Positions 1 to 6,903 of a stretch of 8,533 nt of DNA are shown piece after piece; within the stretch, counting starts at the first letter, position 1; every line of letters begins with the position of its first letter. A program made the position numbers and the translations under genes. The notes beneath the pieces are model-generated. The model did not search any database and had not been told where the DNA came from. It was given only the letters and a program-made list of their open reading frames with translations. The stretch is from Acidobacteriota bacterium. Its GTDB lineage: Bacteria; Acidobacteriota; Vicinamibacteria; Vicinamibacterales; UBA2999. Location of the stretch: positions 1 to 8,533 of the forward strand of contig JABFRY010000013.1 in assembly GCA_013140955.1 (NCBI GenBank), written 5' to 3'.

Positions 1-159
1 CCCTCCGGACGCGCGGGCGCCGTCGTGACCATCGCCCCCGCGGCAGCCGGGCGCTCCACCGGCATTCCGCAGATGGTGCGGGCCGGCGACCGGCTGGTGC
101 TGGCGTGGCGGTCCGACGAGCGCGTCGTCACCGCCACGGTGCCATTCCCTCCGGGCTGA
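1..159 (+). CDS. C-terminal end of a plus-strand protein, possibly sialidase/BNR-repeat-like (5' end outside window)
   Basis: Frame 1 is open from the window edge to a TGA at 157-159 and encodes the last 52 residues of a protein. The segment around residues 21-37 (TGIPQMVRAGDRLVLAW), followed by a short RVVTATV strand, resembles the last beta-strands of sialidase/BNR-repeat proteins of soil bacteria, which often end in a 'G.PrM...GD.LV.AW' pattern. That assignment is from memory of the pattern and is weak, because no catalytic or Asp-box motif lies inside the window. The stop codon falls within the first copy of a tandem array starting at 151, so the last residues (PPG) are encoded by repeat DNA. 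It converges on htpG, leaving a 114-nt gap. Confidence 0.6.
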   Translation, partial: PSGRAGAVVTIAPAAAGRSTGIPQMVRAGDRLVLAWRSDERVVTATVPFPPG

Positions 160-266
160 CGCTGCGTCCAGGCTGACGCTGCGTCCAGGCTGAGGGTGCA
201 TCCGGGCTGACAGCGGTTCCAGGCGACGCTGTGTCCAGGCGACGCTGTCTCCGGGCGACGCTGCCC
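151..266. repeat. Tandem array, 7 copies of a 17/16-bp unit
   Basis: Seven head-to-tail units begin CCAGG or CCGGG. Copies at 151-167, 168-184, 185-201 and 202-218 are 17 bp (for example CCAGGCTGACGCTGCGT). Copies at 219-234, 235-250 and 251-266 are 16 bp and all lack the same T (GGCTGAC becomes GGCGAC). The shared one-base deletion in the last three copies suggests they were duplicated from one another after the base was lost. The array fills nearly the whole convergent gap between the upstream gene and htpG, and its first copy carries the upstream gene's stop codon. Confidence 0.93.
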
Positions 267-269
267 GGA
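250..269 (-). terminator. Short GC hairpin behind htpG, candidate terminator without U-tract
   Basis: A perfect 7-bp inverted repeat has arms TCCGGGC (250-256) and GCCCGGA (263-269) around a 6-nt loop. It begins 4 nt past the htpG stop on the minus strand. One arm lies inside the last copy of the tandem array. No run of T follows on either strand, so it is not a canonical intrinsic terminator. It could end transcription weakly or protect the mRNA 3' end. Confidence 0.4.
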
Positions 270-273
270 CCGC

Positions 274-2211
<1,938 letters not shown>

Positions 2212-2224
2212 CGTGCGGACAGTG

Positions 2225-2259
2225 CTCCTCGGTCGAACGGGGTTGCGCACCCCATTCTA
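2225..2259 (-). promoter_or_regulatory. Candidate htpG -10 box and ribosome binding site
   Basis: Read on the minus strand, TAGAAT at 2259-2254 matches the sigma-70 -10 consensus at five of six positions. It would give a leader of roughly 35-40 nt. GAGGAG at 2230-2225 follows as the ribosome binding site. No convincing -35 hexamer sits 16-18 bp upstream, so this is a weak prediction. Confidence 0.3.
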
Positions 2260-2265
2260 CGGTCC

Positions 2266-2311
2266 CCGGTGCCGGCCTGCGGCACCCTCGCATGCTGACG
2301 CCCGGCACCGG
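2266..2311. repeat. Perfect 10-bp inverted repeat in the divergent htpG promoter region
   Basis: The arms are CCGGTGCCGG (2266-2275) and CCGGCACCGG (2302-2311), separated by 26 nt. Each arm is itself nearly palindromic. The element lies just upstream of the candidate htpG -10 box and about 140 nt before the oppositely oriented exported-protein gene. It could be an operator, a cruciform or an RNA stem, and nothing in the sequence decides between these. The rest of the 240-nt gap holds an AGGAGGG at 2384-2390 that precedes only a two-codon frame (GTG CGA TAG). Confidence 0.5.
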
Positions 2312-2451
2312 CACCTGGCAGCCTCACGCCCGCCCGAGCGCCTATTGGCGCGGACGGCCGGGGGCGCGGGCCATCCCCGGGAGAGGAGGGCCGCAGGGTG
2401 CGATAGGATCGCGGCCGTCCGGTGCTGCGTGCCCGCCGCGCCGGCGCCTCG

Positions 2452-3777
2452 ATGCCCATGACTGCTGGCCAACTGCCCACCACGCGTCCTCACCCGTGGC
2501 GGTCCCGCCTGGGCCTCGCCGCGTGGCTCGGCGTGGTACTCCTCGGCTGGGGCGCCCTCCTCACGGCGCAGGCCGTGCCGGAGCTGCCCGTCGCCCTGAC
2601 GCCCGAGACGGGCTGGCAGGCCGACGATCGGGCCATCGCCGCGCGCTTCGCGCCCGTGTTCCTGCAGGGCTTCGTGGGTGCCGAGCGCTTCGACTACATC
2701 ACCGCGTTCGACTTCGACGGCGACTGGGTCGGCGACAACAACTGGCAGAACGCCGCCGATATCCGGTACCCCCTGAAGGCGACCGTCTACTACGCCGTGA
2801 GCGAGACGGCCACGCACTATTTCATCCACTACGCGGTGTTCCATCCGCGCGACTACAAGGGCGGCGCCCTCACCGGCGCGCTCCTCAGCCAGGCGGTCCG
2901 CAGCGGGGCGCAGGCCTCGGAGCGGCTGCGCGAGGTGCCCCTGGCCAACGACCTCGTGCTGGCCCACGAGAACGACCTCGAAGGTTGCCTGGTGGTCGTG
3001 CGCAAGGGGCCCGCAGGCCTCGCATCGGCCGCGACCGTGTTCGTGGAGACGCTGGCGCACAACCGCTATCTCCCGTACGCCCCACGTCCGCTCGTGCAGT
3101 CGGATGTCGGGTTCGTCGCGCTCGAGGACGAGCGCCCCGTGCTGTACATCGAGCCGAAGGGGCACGGCATCGAGGCGTACGATCCACTCCGGCCGCTGCA
3201 GGGGGCCTCGCCCGAGGCTGCCCCTGCCGACGACGCGCGCGCGGCCGCGCCCGCCCGCACCGGGTTCTTCGGCCGGATTGCCGGGCTGGTCACCGGGGTG
3301 GACCGGGCCCGGCGGCGCGTCAACGGCGAGGGCGCCGAGTTCCTGCGGCGGTACCACTACACGGGTGAGGCCGACGATCCTGACCAGGTGACGGGCGACA
3401 TCGGGTACGACCTCGCACCGATCGTGTCCACGTTGTGGCCGCGGGCGCGTGCCGGTGTGAACGAGACGTACGGCGACGTCACCGACTTCGGCCTGCGTAC
3501 GCTGCTCGTGCCCGGGCACGGCGAGGGGCCCATTGCCTTGCCCCTGGCCATCGGCCCGATCGGAGCGAGCTTTCGCGGCGTGGAAGGCGCCGTCAACATG
3601 GCCCGCCCGCCGTGGGGCTGGTTCGACATGACCGAGCGGGATCGCCCGGCGGGCGAGTGGTTCCTGGATCCGGCGTCGGTGGCCGCGCGCCACGCCCCGG
3701 AACTCGGCGCCGATCCGCCGGTGTACGTGCATCAGCCGCTGTTTGGCGTGATCAGGCTGGCCGCGCTGCACCCATAG
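2452..3777 (+). CDS. Exported protein of unknown function with HENDLEG and Asp-rich loop motifs
   Basis: This encodes a 441-aa protein. An Arg-containing N-terminus is followed by a hydrophobic stretch (about 20-36) and a signal-peptidase-I-like site after Ala41 (AQA/VP), so it is probably periplasmic or secreted. I cannot assign a function. Clear islands are FDFDGDWVGDNNW at 86-98 (Asp87, 89, 91 and 95 spaced like a calcium-binding loop), a Tyr/His-rich strand with His126 and His131, HENDLEG at 172-178, EPKGHGI at 234-240 and NMARPPWGWFD near the C-terminus. The acidic and histidine islands suggest a metal-dependent enzyme or binding protein; that is inference. An Ala/Arg-rich stretch at about 252-292 looks like a variable insertion. 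Start is uncertain: ATG 2452, ATG 2458 and GTG 2422 are in frame and none has a well-spaced Shine-Dalgarno. It is divergent from htpG and convergent with the lipoprotein downstream. Confidence 0.88.
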   Translation: MPMTAGQLPTTRPHPWRSRLGLAAWLGVVLLGWGALLTAQAVPELPVALTPETGWQADDRAIAARFAPVFLQGFVGAERFDYITAFDFDGDWVGDNNWQNAADIRYPLKATVYYAVSETATHYFIHYAVFHPRDYKGGALTGALLSQAVRSGAQASERLREVPLANDLVLAHENDLEGCLVVVRKGPAGLASAATVFVETLAHNRYLPYAPRPLVQSDVGFVALEDERPVLYIEPKGHGIEAYDPLRPLQGASPEAAPADDARAAAPARTGFFGRIAGLVTGVDRARRRVNGEGAEFLRRYHYTGEADDPDQVTGDIGYDLAPIVSTLWPRARAGVNETYGDVTDFGLRTLLVPGHGEGPIALPLAIGPIGASFRGVEGAVNMARPPWGWFDMTERDRPAGEWFLDPASVAARHAPELGADPPVYVHQPLFGVIRLAALHP

Positions 3778-3794
3778 GTGCCCGGCTGGTGCGC

Positions 3795-3882
3795 GACCGG
3801 GGCGCGACTGAGATAGGACCGAGACGGGACCGAGACGGGACTGAGACGGGACCGGGACGGGGCTGAGCCGGCACTGAGCCGC
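3795..3882. repeat. Tandem array, 8 copies of an 11-bp unit
   Basis: Eight consecutive 11-bp units have consensus GACCGAGACGG. The core copies at 3817-3827 and 3828-3838 are identical; 3839-3849 and 3850-3860 differ by one base each; 3795-3805, 3806-3816, 3861-3871 and 3872-3882 are more diverged. The array starts 18 nt after the stop of the exported-protein gene. It lies in the 246-nt convergent gap before the lipoprotein gene and contains no credible reading frame. Its period equals about one helical turn. Confidence 0.92.
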
Positions 3883-3965
3883 GCCTGGGGCGCGAGCCGG
3901 CGAGGAAGGCGCCGAGGGTAAGGACGGGAACGGTGCGGACGCCGCCGCGAGGGCTCGGGTGCCCG

Positions 3966-4000
3966 GGAGGCGGGGCCCGTTGGCGTGGGCCCCCACCTCC
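3966..4000. terminator. Strong bidirectional hairpin between convergent genes
   Basis: Arms GGAGG-C-GGGGCCC (3966-3978) and GGGCCCC-CA-CCTCC (3987-4000) pair over 12 bp with a small internal loop and an 8-nt apical loop. The stem begins 23 nt past the lipoprotein stop on the minus strand and also lies downstream of the plus-strand exported-protein gene. No T-run flanks it on either side. It is a plausible shared 3'-end structure or Rho-assisted terminator rather than a canonical intrinsic one. Confidence 0.5.
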
Positions 4001-4023
4001 TCGTGCACACCGTCAGAACGACA

Positions 4024-4746
4024 TCAGTTCGGGAAGGTCATCTCGATTTCGAAGTCCACTTCGACGCCGGTGTGCAGCACACGGAACTCGCACCGCCGGC
4101 CGGCTTCCACCTGCGCCACCAGCTGCTCCTCGACGCCGCCCACCCGCGTCAGCTCGCCCTCGACAGGCTCACCGTTACAGTGCAGCTCGAGGTCGAGGTT
4201 CGCGTCGCTCGTGGCCCACACGAGGCGGGCCGTCGCCTCGCCCGCATGATGCGTGTCGAAGTCGTACCGGGCACAGGCCCTCGAGCCGCTGCTGCACCCC
4301 TCGTCATCCGGCCCGATCCGGCGCCGGTCGCTCTCCGACAGGGTATCGGCCACCGGCACGAGGCCGAAGCTCACCGGCGACGTGCCGTTGCCGGGCAGCG
4401 TGATCGTGGCCGTCTGCTCGTCGTAGCCCGACCGGCGCGCGCGCAGCGTATAGGTGCCCGCCGCGACGCCCGTGAAAGTGAACGCACCCTGCCCGTTGGT
4501 CGTGGTCGCGACGCTGTCGGTCAGCAGCACCTCCACGCCTTCGAGCTGTTTGAACGTCGTGGGCTCCGATTCGGTGACGGTGCCTGTGACGGTGAACGTG
4601 CTCGTCGATGGCGGCGTGGGCGTGGTCGGCGACGTGGGCTGGGTCGGCGAACCGCCCGCATCGTCCGGGTCGGAGTCGCTGCAGCCGACGGCGGCGAGCG
4701 AGACCGTCAGCAGGACGGCGAGCATCGTGAAACGGGATCTGGCCAT
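4024..4746 (-). CDS. Predicted lipoprotein with carboxypeptidase-regulatory-like domain and pre-peptidase-like C-terminal domain
   Basis: This encodes a 240-aa protein. Residues 1-21 form a lipoprotein signal peptide (hydrophobic LAVLLTVSLAAV, then G-Cys22, the likely lipidated cysteine; the -3 residue is Ala rather than the usual Leu). A Ser/Thr/Pro-rich spacer (about 33-50) should hold the body away from the membrane. Residues 51-130 read as a carboxypeptidase-regulatory-like beta-sandwich: VTGTVTE, an EGVEVLLTD strand, TTTNGQGAFTFTGVAAGTYTL, then the characteristic SGYDEQTATI strand. Residues about 150-240 resemble a bacterial pre-peptidase C-terminal domain, with W177 and the NLDLEL strand at 183-188. 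Cys151, 158, 190 and 219 could form two disulfides. It has no catalytic motif, so a binding or structural role at the cell surface is inferred. ATG 4746 is fixed by the signal peptide and by GGAGGT just upstream. The frame stays open upstream to 5142 but that part is not protein-like. Confidence 0.93.
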   Translation of the reverse strand: MARSRFTMLAVLLTVSLAAVGCSDSDPDDAGGSPTQPTSPTTPTPPSTSTFTVTGTVTESEPTTFKQLEGVEVLLTDSVATTTNGQGAFTFTGVAAGTYTLRARRSGYDEQTATITLPGNGTSPVSFGLVPVADTLSESDRRRIGPDDEGCSSGSRACARYDFDTHHAGEATARLVWATSDANLDLELHCNGEPVEGELTRVGGVEEQLVAQVEAGRRCEFRVLHTGVEVDFEIEMTFPN

Positions 4747-4749
4747 TGA

Positions 4750-4755
4750 ACCTCC
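4750..4755 (-). promoter_or_regulatory. Ribosome binding site of the lipoprotein gene
   Basis: GGAGGT on the minus strand (4755-4750) ends 3 nt before the ATG at 4746. It is the strongest Shine-Dalgarno match of the group, although the spacing is short. It decides the start against the long upstream extension of the same frame. Confidence 0.75.
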
Positions 4756-4760
4756 AGGTT

Positions 4761-4782
4761 GCGGTATGGACGCGGTATGGAA
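4761..4782 (-). repeat. Two tandem 11-bp repeats upstream of the lipoprotein start
   Basis: GCGGTATGGAC (4761-4771) is followed directly by GCGGTATGGAA (4772-4782), identical at 10 of 11 positions. The pair lies 15-36 nt upstream of the ATG at 4746, just beyond the ribosome binding site, in the expected leader or promoter region. Two sites exactly one helical turn apart could bind a regulator on one face of the DNA; no protein is identified. Confidence 0.55.
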
Positions 4783-4911
4783 AGGGGGAACACGAGTATG
4801 CCGCGACTGCCCTGATTTCGTCTCGCGGATTCGCAAGCCCGAGCAGAGACGGCGCATGGCGGCGCTGGAGCACGCGCGAGACCGTGGGAGACGCAGGACG
4901 TGTGTGCGCGG

Positions 4912-4943
4912 CTTCAGCACGAGGCCGAGGCCGCGTGCTGAAG
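4912..4943 (-). terminator. Perfect 10-bp hairpin behind the 77-aa gene, candidate terminator without U-tract
   Basis: CTTCAGCACG (4912-4921) and CGTGCTGAAG (4934-4943) form a perfect 10-bp stem around a 12-nt GC-rich loop. It begins 32 nt after the stop of the 77-aa gene on the minus strand and about 165 nt upstream of the lipoprotein start. No T-run follows on the minus strand. The rest of the 229-nt gap shows only the 11-bp direct repeat nearer the lipoprotein gene. Confidence 0.5.
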
Positions 4944-4975
4944 TCTCGCCCATGGTTCGTGCAGGGTGCCCCGAC

Positions 4976-5209
4976 CTAGTGGACGCGGCGGCCAGCGGGG
5001 CTGGTCTCGGCGGCCGTGCGTCGCCGGTGTTCTTCCGCCCAGGCCAGCGCGTCCTCGCCGGTGGCGAAGATGCACGACTGGAAGAAGCGCTCGTTGCGGA
5101 GGAGCCGCGCTTCGACGCCGATGGCGGCAAAGCGCACCTCACACCGCGCCACCAGGCCGCTGCCGCGCAGCTGCCAGATGGTCCAGGGATGCGGATCGAC
5201 GGGCGTCAT
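4976..5209 (-). CDS. Small conserved-looking hypothetical protein, 77 aa
   Basis: This encodes a 77-aa soluble protein with no signal peptide or membrane segment. The core reads as a compact alpha/beta fold: a WTIWQL strand (9-14), a CEVRFAAIGVEARLL strand pair (23-37), a short RFF...CIF strand (41-48) and an amphipathic helix (EDALAWAEEHRRR, 52-64). The layout (Trp-rich strand, C.vRf...GVEArlLR, then a DA..WAEE helix) matches short uncharacterised proteins I recall from Acidobacteriota, and no function is known to me. Its ATG lies 4 nt after the TAG of the SMP-30-like gene, so the two are almost certainly co-transcribed and perhaps translationally coupled. No good independent Shine-Dalgarno is visible. 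A hairpin lies 32 nt behind its stop. Confidence 0.75.
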   Translation of the reverse strand: MTPVDPHPWTIWQLRGSGLVARCEVRFAAIGVEARLLRNERFFQSCIFATGEDALAWAEEHRRRTAAETSPAGRRVH

Positions 5210-5213
5210 CGCG

Positions 5214-6209
5214 CTACTTCGCCCGGTCGGCCGGTCCGGCCGTTCGCATCTGCAGGCTGTACAGCCCTTCGCGCGCGGTCACGTACAGCGTCATCCGGTC
5301 GGGCCCGCCGAAGGCCACGTTCGAGGGCTGGCGCGGGAACATGATGGTCTGGATGTGATCGCCCGTGGGGCTGAACACCTGGACCCCTACGGTGGTCGTC
5401 ACATACAGGCGGCCCTCGGCGTCGATCGCCATGCCGTCGGCACCGCTGGGCTCGCCCTCGGTGATGCCCTGGAGCCGCGCCCACGGGCGCAGGTTCGAGG
5501 CGGTGCCGTCGGGACCCACGTCCATCGCCATTACGTCGGGACCATTGCTGTCGGCGATGAGCAGCGTGCGGCCATCCAGGGTCAGCGTGATGCCGTTGGG
5601 CCTGCCGATCTGGTCGGTGACCAGCATCGTCTCGCCCCCTGGCGTGAGGTAGAACACGCGGGGCGGCCGGGTGGCCGGCATCTCGGGCGTGGGACGCGGA
5701 CCGGGATCGGTGAAGTAGAGCCCGCCGCTCGCGTCGAGGATCAGATCGTTGGGGGCGTATCCGTCGTCGCCCGTGCGTTCGGCCAGCGGCGTGATGCCGC
5801 CGTTCTCCACGAAGGCGCCAATCCGGCCGCCCGCACCCTGGGCCGCCACGAGCCGGCCCTGCCGGTCGAACGCCAGGCCGTTGGCGCCGTCGGTGTTCTC
5901 GCGATACACCTCCACCGTGCCGTCGGGCAGCACGCGGTGGATGCGGCTCTCCCGCACGTCGGAGAAGTAGAGCGCGCCATCGGGGCCCGCCACCGGGCCT
6001 TCCGTGAAGGTGAAGCCTTCCTGCACCAGTTGTGGCGTGGCGCCCTCGGCGACCACGTCCGTCATGGCCGGGGCTGGGGCATCCGCCGTGGTGGCCTCGG
6101 GCGCCGGCGCATCGCCGCCGCAGCCGGTGGCCAGCAGCGCCACCAGGCCGAGGCCGAGTGCGTGGACGCGAGCGTCACGACGGGCCGTCCGCAGGCATCG
6201 GTACGTCAT
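5214..6209 (-). CDS. SMP-30/gluconolactonase-like lipoprotein
   Basis: This encodes a 331-aa protein. A basic N-terminus and hydrophobic LGLGLVALLATG segment lead to Cys30, a probable lipidation site, followed by an Ala/Pro/Thr linker (33-50). The rest is a six-bladed beta-propeller of the SMP-30/gluconolaconase/LRE family. Candidate metal ligands are Glu70 in TEGPV, Asn154 in APNDL and Asp258 in GADGMAID, matching the Glu/Asn/Asp triad of the family. Asn110 (GANGLAFD) and Asn205 (RPNGITLTLDG) sit in the usual substrate-facing loops. Blade signatures recur: DGALYFSD, GGLYFTDPG, GRTLLIADS, GRLYVTTT. The family hydrolyses sugar lactones or other esters with a divalent cation; the actual substrate here cannot be told. 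ATG 6209 is set by GGAGGA 5 nt upstream and by the signal peptide. It heads a two-gene unit with the 77-aa gene. Confidence 0.93.
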   Translation of the reverse strand: MTYRCLRTARRDARVHALGLGLVALLATGCGGDAPAPEATTADAPAPAMTDVVAEGATPQLVQEGFTFTEGPVAGPDGALYFSDVRESRIHRVLPDGTVEVYRENTDGANGLAFDRQGRLVAAQGAGGRIGAFVENGGITPLAERTGDDGYAPNDLILDASGGLYFTDPGPRPTPEMPATRPPRVFYLTPGGETMLVTDQIGRPNGITLTLDGRTLLIADSNGPDVMAMDVGPDGTASNLRPWARLQGITEGEPSGADGMAIDAEGRLYVTTTVGVQVFSPTGDHIQTIMFPRQPSNVAFGGPDRMTLYVTAREGLYSLQMRTAGPADRAK

Positions 6210-6214
6210 CAGGT

Positions 6215-6220
6215 TCCTCC
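6215..6220 (-). promoter_or_regulatory. Ribosome binding site of the SMP-30-like gene
   Basis: GGAGGA on the minus strand ends 5 nt before the ATG at 6209. It chooses this start over in-frame codons up to 6314, which would bury the signal peptide. Confidence 0.8.
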
Positions 6221-6277
6221 GTGCCCGGCCTCGTCCGCCGGCGAGCGCGCCGGGGACACCGGGATGTCCGATAGGCA

Positions 6278-6298
6278 CTGTCGGCGGTGAGCCGACAG
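6278..6298. promoter_or_regulatory. Perfect 8-bp hairpin/inverted repeat between the 121-aa gene and the SMP-30-like gene
   Basis: CTGTCGGC (6278-6285) and GCCGACAG (6291-6298) are perfect complements around a 5-nt loop. The element lies 84 nt behind the stop of the 121-aa gene and 69 nt ahead of the SMP-30-like start. It could be a 3'-end hairpin of the first or an operator or leader stem of the second. No T-run follows. Confidence 0.45.
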
Positions 6299-6300
6299 CA

Positions 6301-6331
6301 GAGCGTGGGCCCAAGGCCCGGGTGCCCGCTC
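6301..6331 (-). terminator. Imperfect GC hairpin behind the 121-aa gene
   Basis: GAGC (6301-6304) plus GGGC (6307-6310) pair with GCCC (6324-6327) plus GCTC (6328-6331), with a 2-nt bulge. The loop can refold into a smaller stem (GGGCC with GGCCC). It lies 50 nt past the stop at 6382 and next to the 6278-6298 hairpin, so two stems stand in tandem in this 172-nt gap. It may help to end or process the 121-aa transcript; no T-tract is present. Confidence 0.3.
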
Positions 6332-6381
6332 CAGCTTCGCGTGCGGGCGACGGCGGATCCTACCATGCAGGGCGCAGCCGG

Positions 6382-6747
6382 TCAGGAGGTGGCCTCGACC
6401 GTGGCCCCGTCGTCGGCGACGCGCTCGAAGGTGAGATAGAGGAGGCCTGCACCCAGCCACACCATCAGGCTGTAGGTGCCCCACCCGGCTTTGTTGATGA
6501 CGCGAAAGCGCGCGTGCTCGCCGGGCTGCAGGTCGAGATCCAGCGTCTTCCACATCAGCGTGTTGTGGGCGCGCAGCCGGTGTGCCCCGGCGGGCACCTC
6601 CCGTGTCACCGAGTCCCGGTACTGGAGAATCGCCAGCTCCTGTCCGTCCAGAGACACATAGATCTCGCGCTGGCTGGTGTCGTCCGGCTCGCTGCGTGTG
6701 ACGGTGATGCGGGCGGTGCCGCGCGGAGCGCTCGTGTCGTCGGCCAT
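6382..6747 (-). CDS. Conserved-looking hypothetical protein, 121 aa, with PEGA-like beta domain and hydrophobic C-terminal segment
   Basis: This encodes a 121-aa protein with a polar N-terminus (1-25). A beta-rich domain follows: REIYVSLDGQELAIL (27-41), VTREVPAGAHRLRAHNT (47-63) and LDLQPGEHARFRVIN (71-85). The pattern of a 'vslDG' strand, then 'vpaGaHrLra', resembles PEGA-type surface domains. A hydrophobic stretch (91-106) may be one membrane segment or a buried strand. There is no signal peptide, so if it inserts, the beta domain would be cytoplasmic. I recall similar short proteins with a WKT and GtY...lGaGplYLt ending from Acidobacteriota, all uncharacterised. Start ATG 6747 is the first plausible methionine. 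No good Shine-Dalgarno precedes it; a small palindrome lies there instead. It is divergent from the 209-aa gene. Confidence 0.82.
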   Translation of the reverse strand: MADDTSAPRGTARITVTRSEPDDTSQREIYVSLDGQELAILQYRDSVTREVPAGAHRLRAHNTLMWKTLDLDLQPGEHARFRVINKAGWGTYSLMVWLGAGLLYLTFERVADDGATVEATS

Positions 6748-6749
6748 CG

Positions 6750-6764
6750 CCGCATCATATGCGG
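6750..6764 (-). promoter_or_regulatory. Small palindrome just upstream of the 121-aa start codon
   Basis: CCGCAT (6750-6755) and ATGCGG (6759-6764) flank 3 nt and end 2 nt before the start codon. In mRNA this would be a 6-bp stem over the ribosome landing site; in DNA it could be a half-turn operator. It is a short match and may be chance. Confidence 0.25.
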
Positions 6765-6821
6765 ACCGCGCGAGCGCACCGCATACGCGCAGTGCGCGGG
6801 CGGACGCTTGCGGCTGCGTCG

Positions 6822-6850
6822 TTGCCTGCTGCGCGGCTGAGGTGTAAGGT
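6822..6850 (+). promoter_or_regulatory. Candidate sigma-70 promoter of the 209-aa gene
   Basis: TTGCCT (6822-6827) and TAAGGT (6845-6850) are separated by 17 bp. They match the -35 and -10 consensus at four and three of six positions, including the key T, A and final T of the -10. The predicted start of transcription near 6857 gives a leader of about 47 nt before ATG 6904. The -10 lies within a small palindrome, GTAAGGTTAC (6844-6853), which could be an operator. Confidence 0.35.
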
Positions 6851-6903
6851 TACCGCCGCGTCCGTCGTAGAGTCGCGTGCACGACCCGGTTGTCCGGTGA
6901 CCG

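Noticed and set aside
151..266. CRISPR array.
   Set aside because: Units are head-to-tail with no spacers and the unit is only 16-17 bp.
2212..2340. CIRCE/HrcA operator upstream of htpG.
   Set aside because: No TTAGCACTC-N9-GAGTGCTAA-like sequence; only a short GAGCACT near the ribosome binding site.
3795..3882. Origin iterons or a plasmid/phage attachment site.
   Set aside because: No rep, integrase or dnaA gene and no DnaA boxes nearby; the array is a simple minisatellite between chromosomal genes.
2257..4008. A 583-codon open frame on the minus strand opposite the exported protein.
   Set aside because: The opposite strand has a signal peptide and ordered motifs, while this frame is Arg/Gly/Pro-rich, runs through the 11-bp tandem array and has no recognisable domain.
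4747..5142. Upstream extension of the lipoprotein frame, making a 372-aa protein.
   Set aside because: The signal peptide and the ribosome binding site at 4750-4755 place the start at 4746; the extension crosses the 77-aa gene and a hairpin.
5016..6290. A 424-codon plus-strand frame across the SMP-30-like and 77-aa genes.
   Set aside because: Antisense to a clear beta-propeller gene with signal peptide and ribosome binding site; low-complexity translation.
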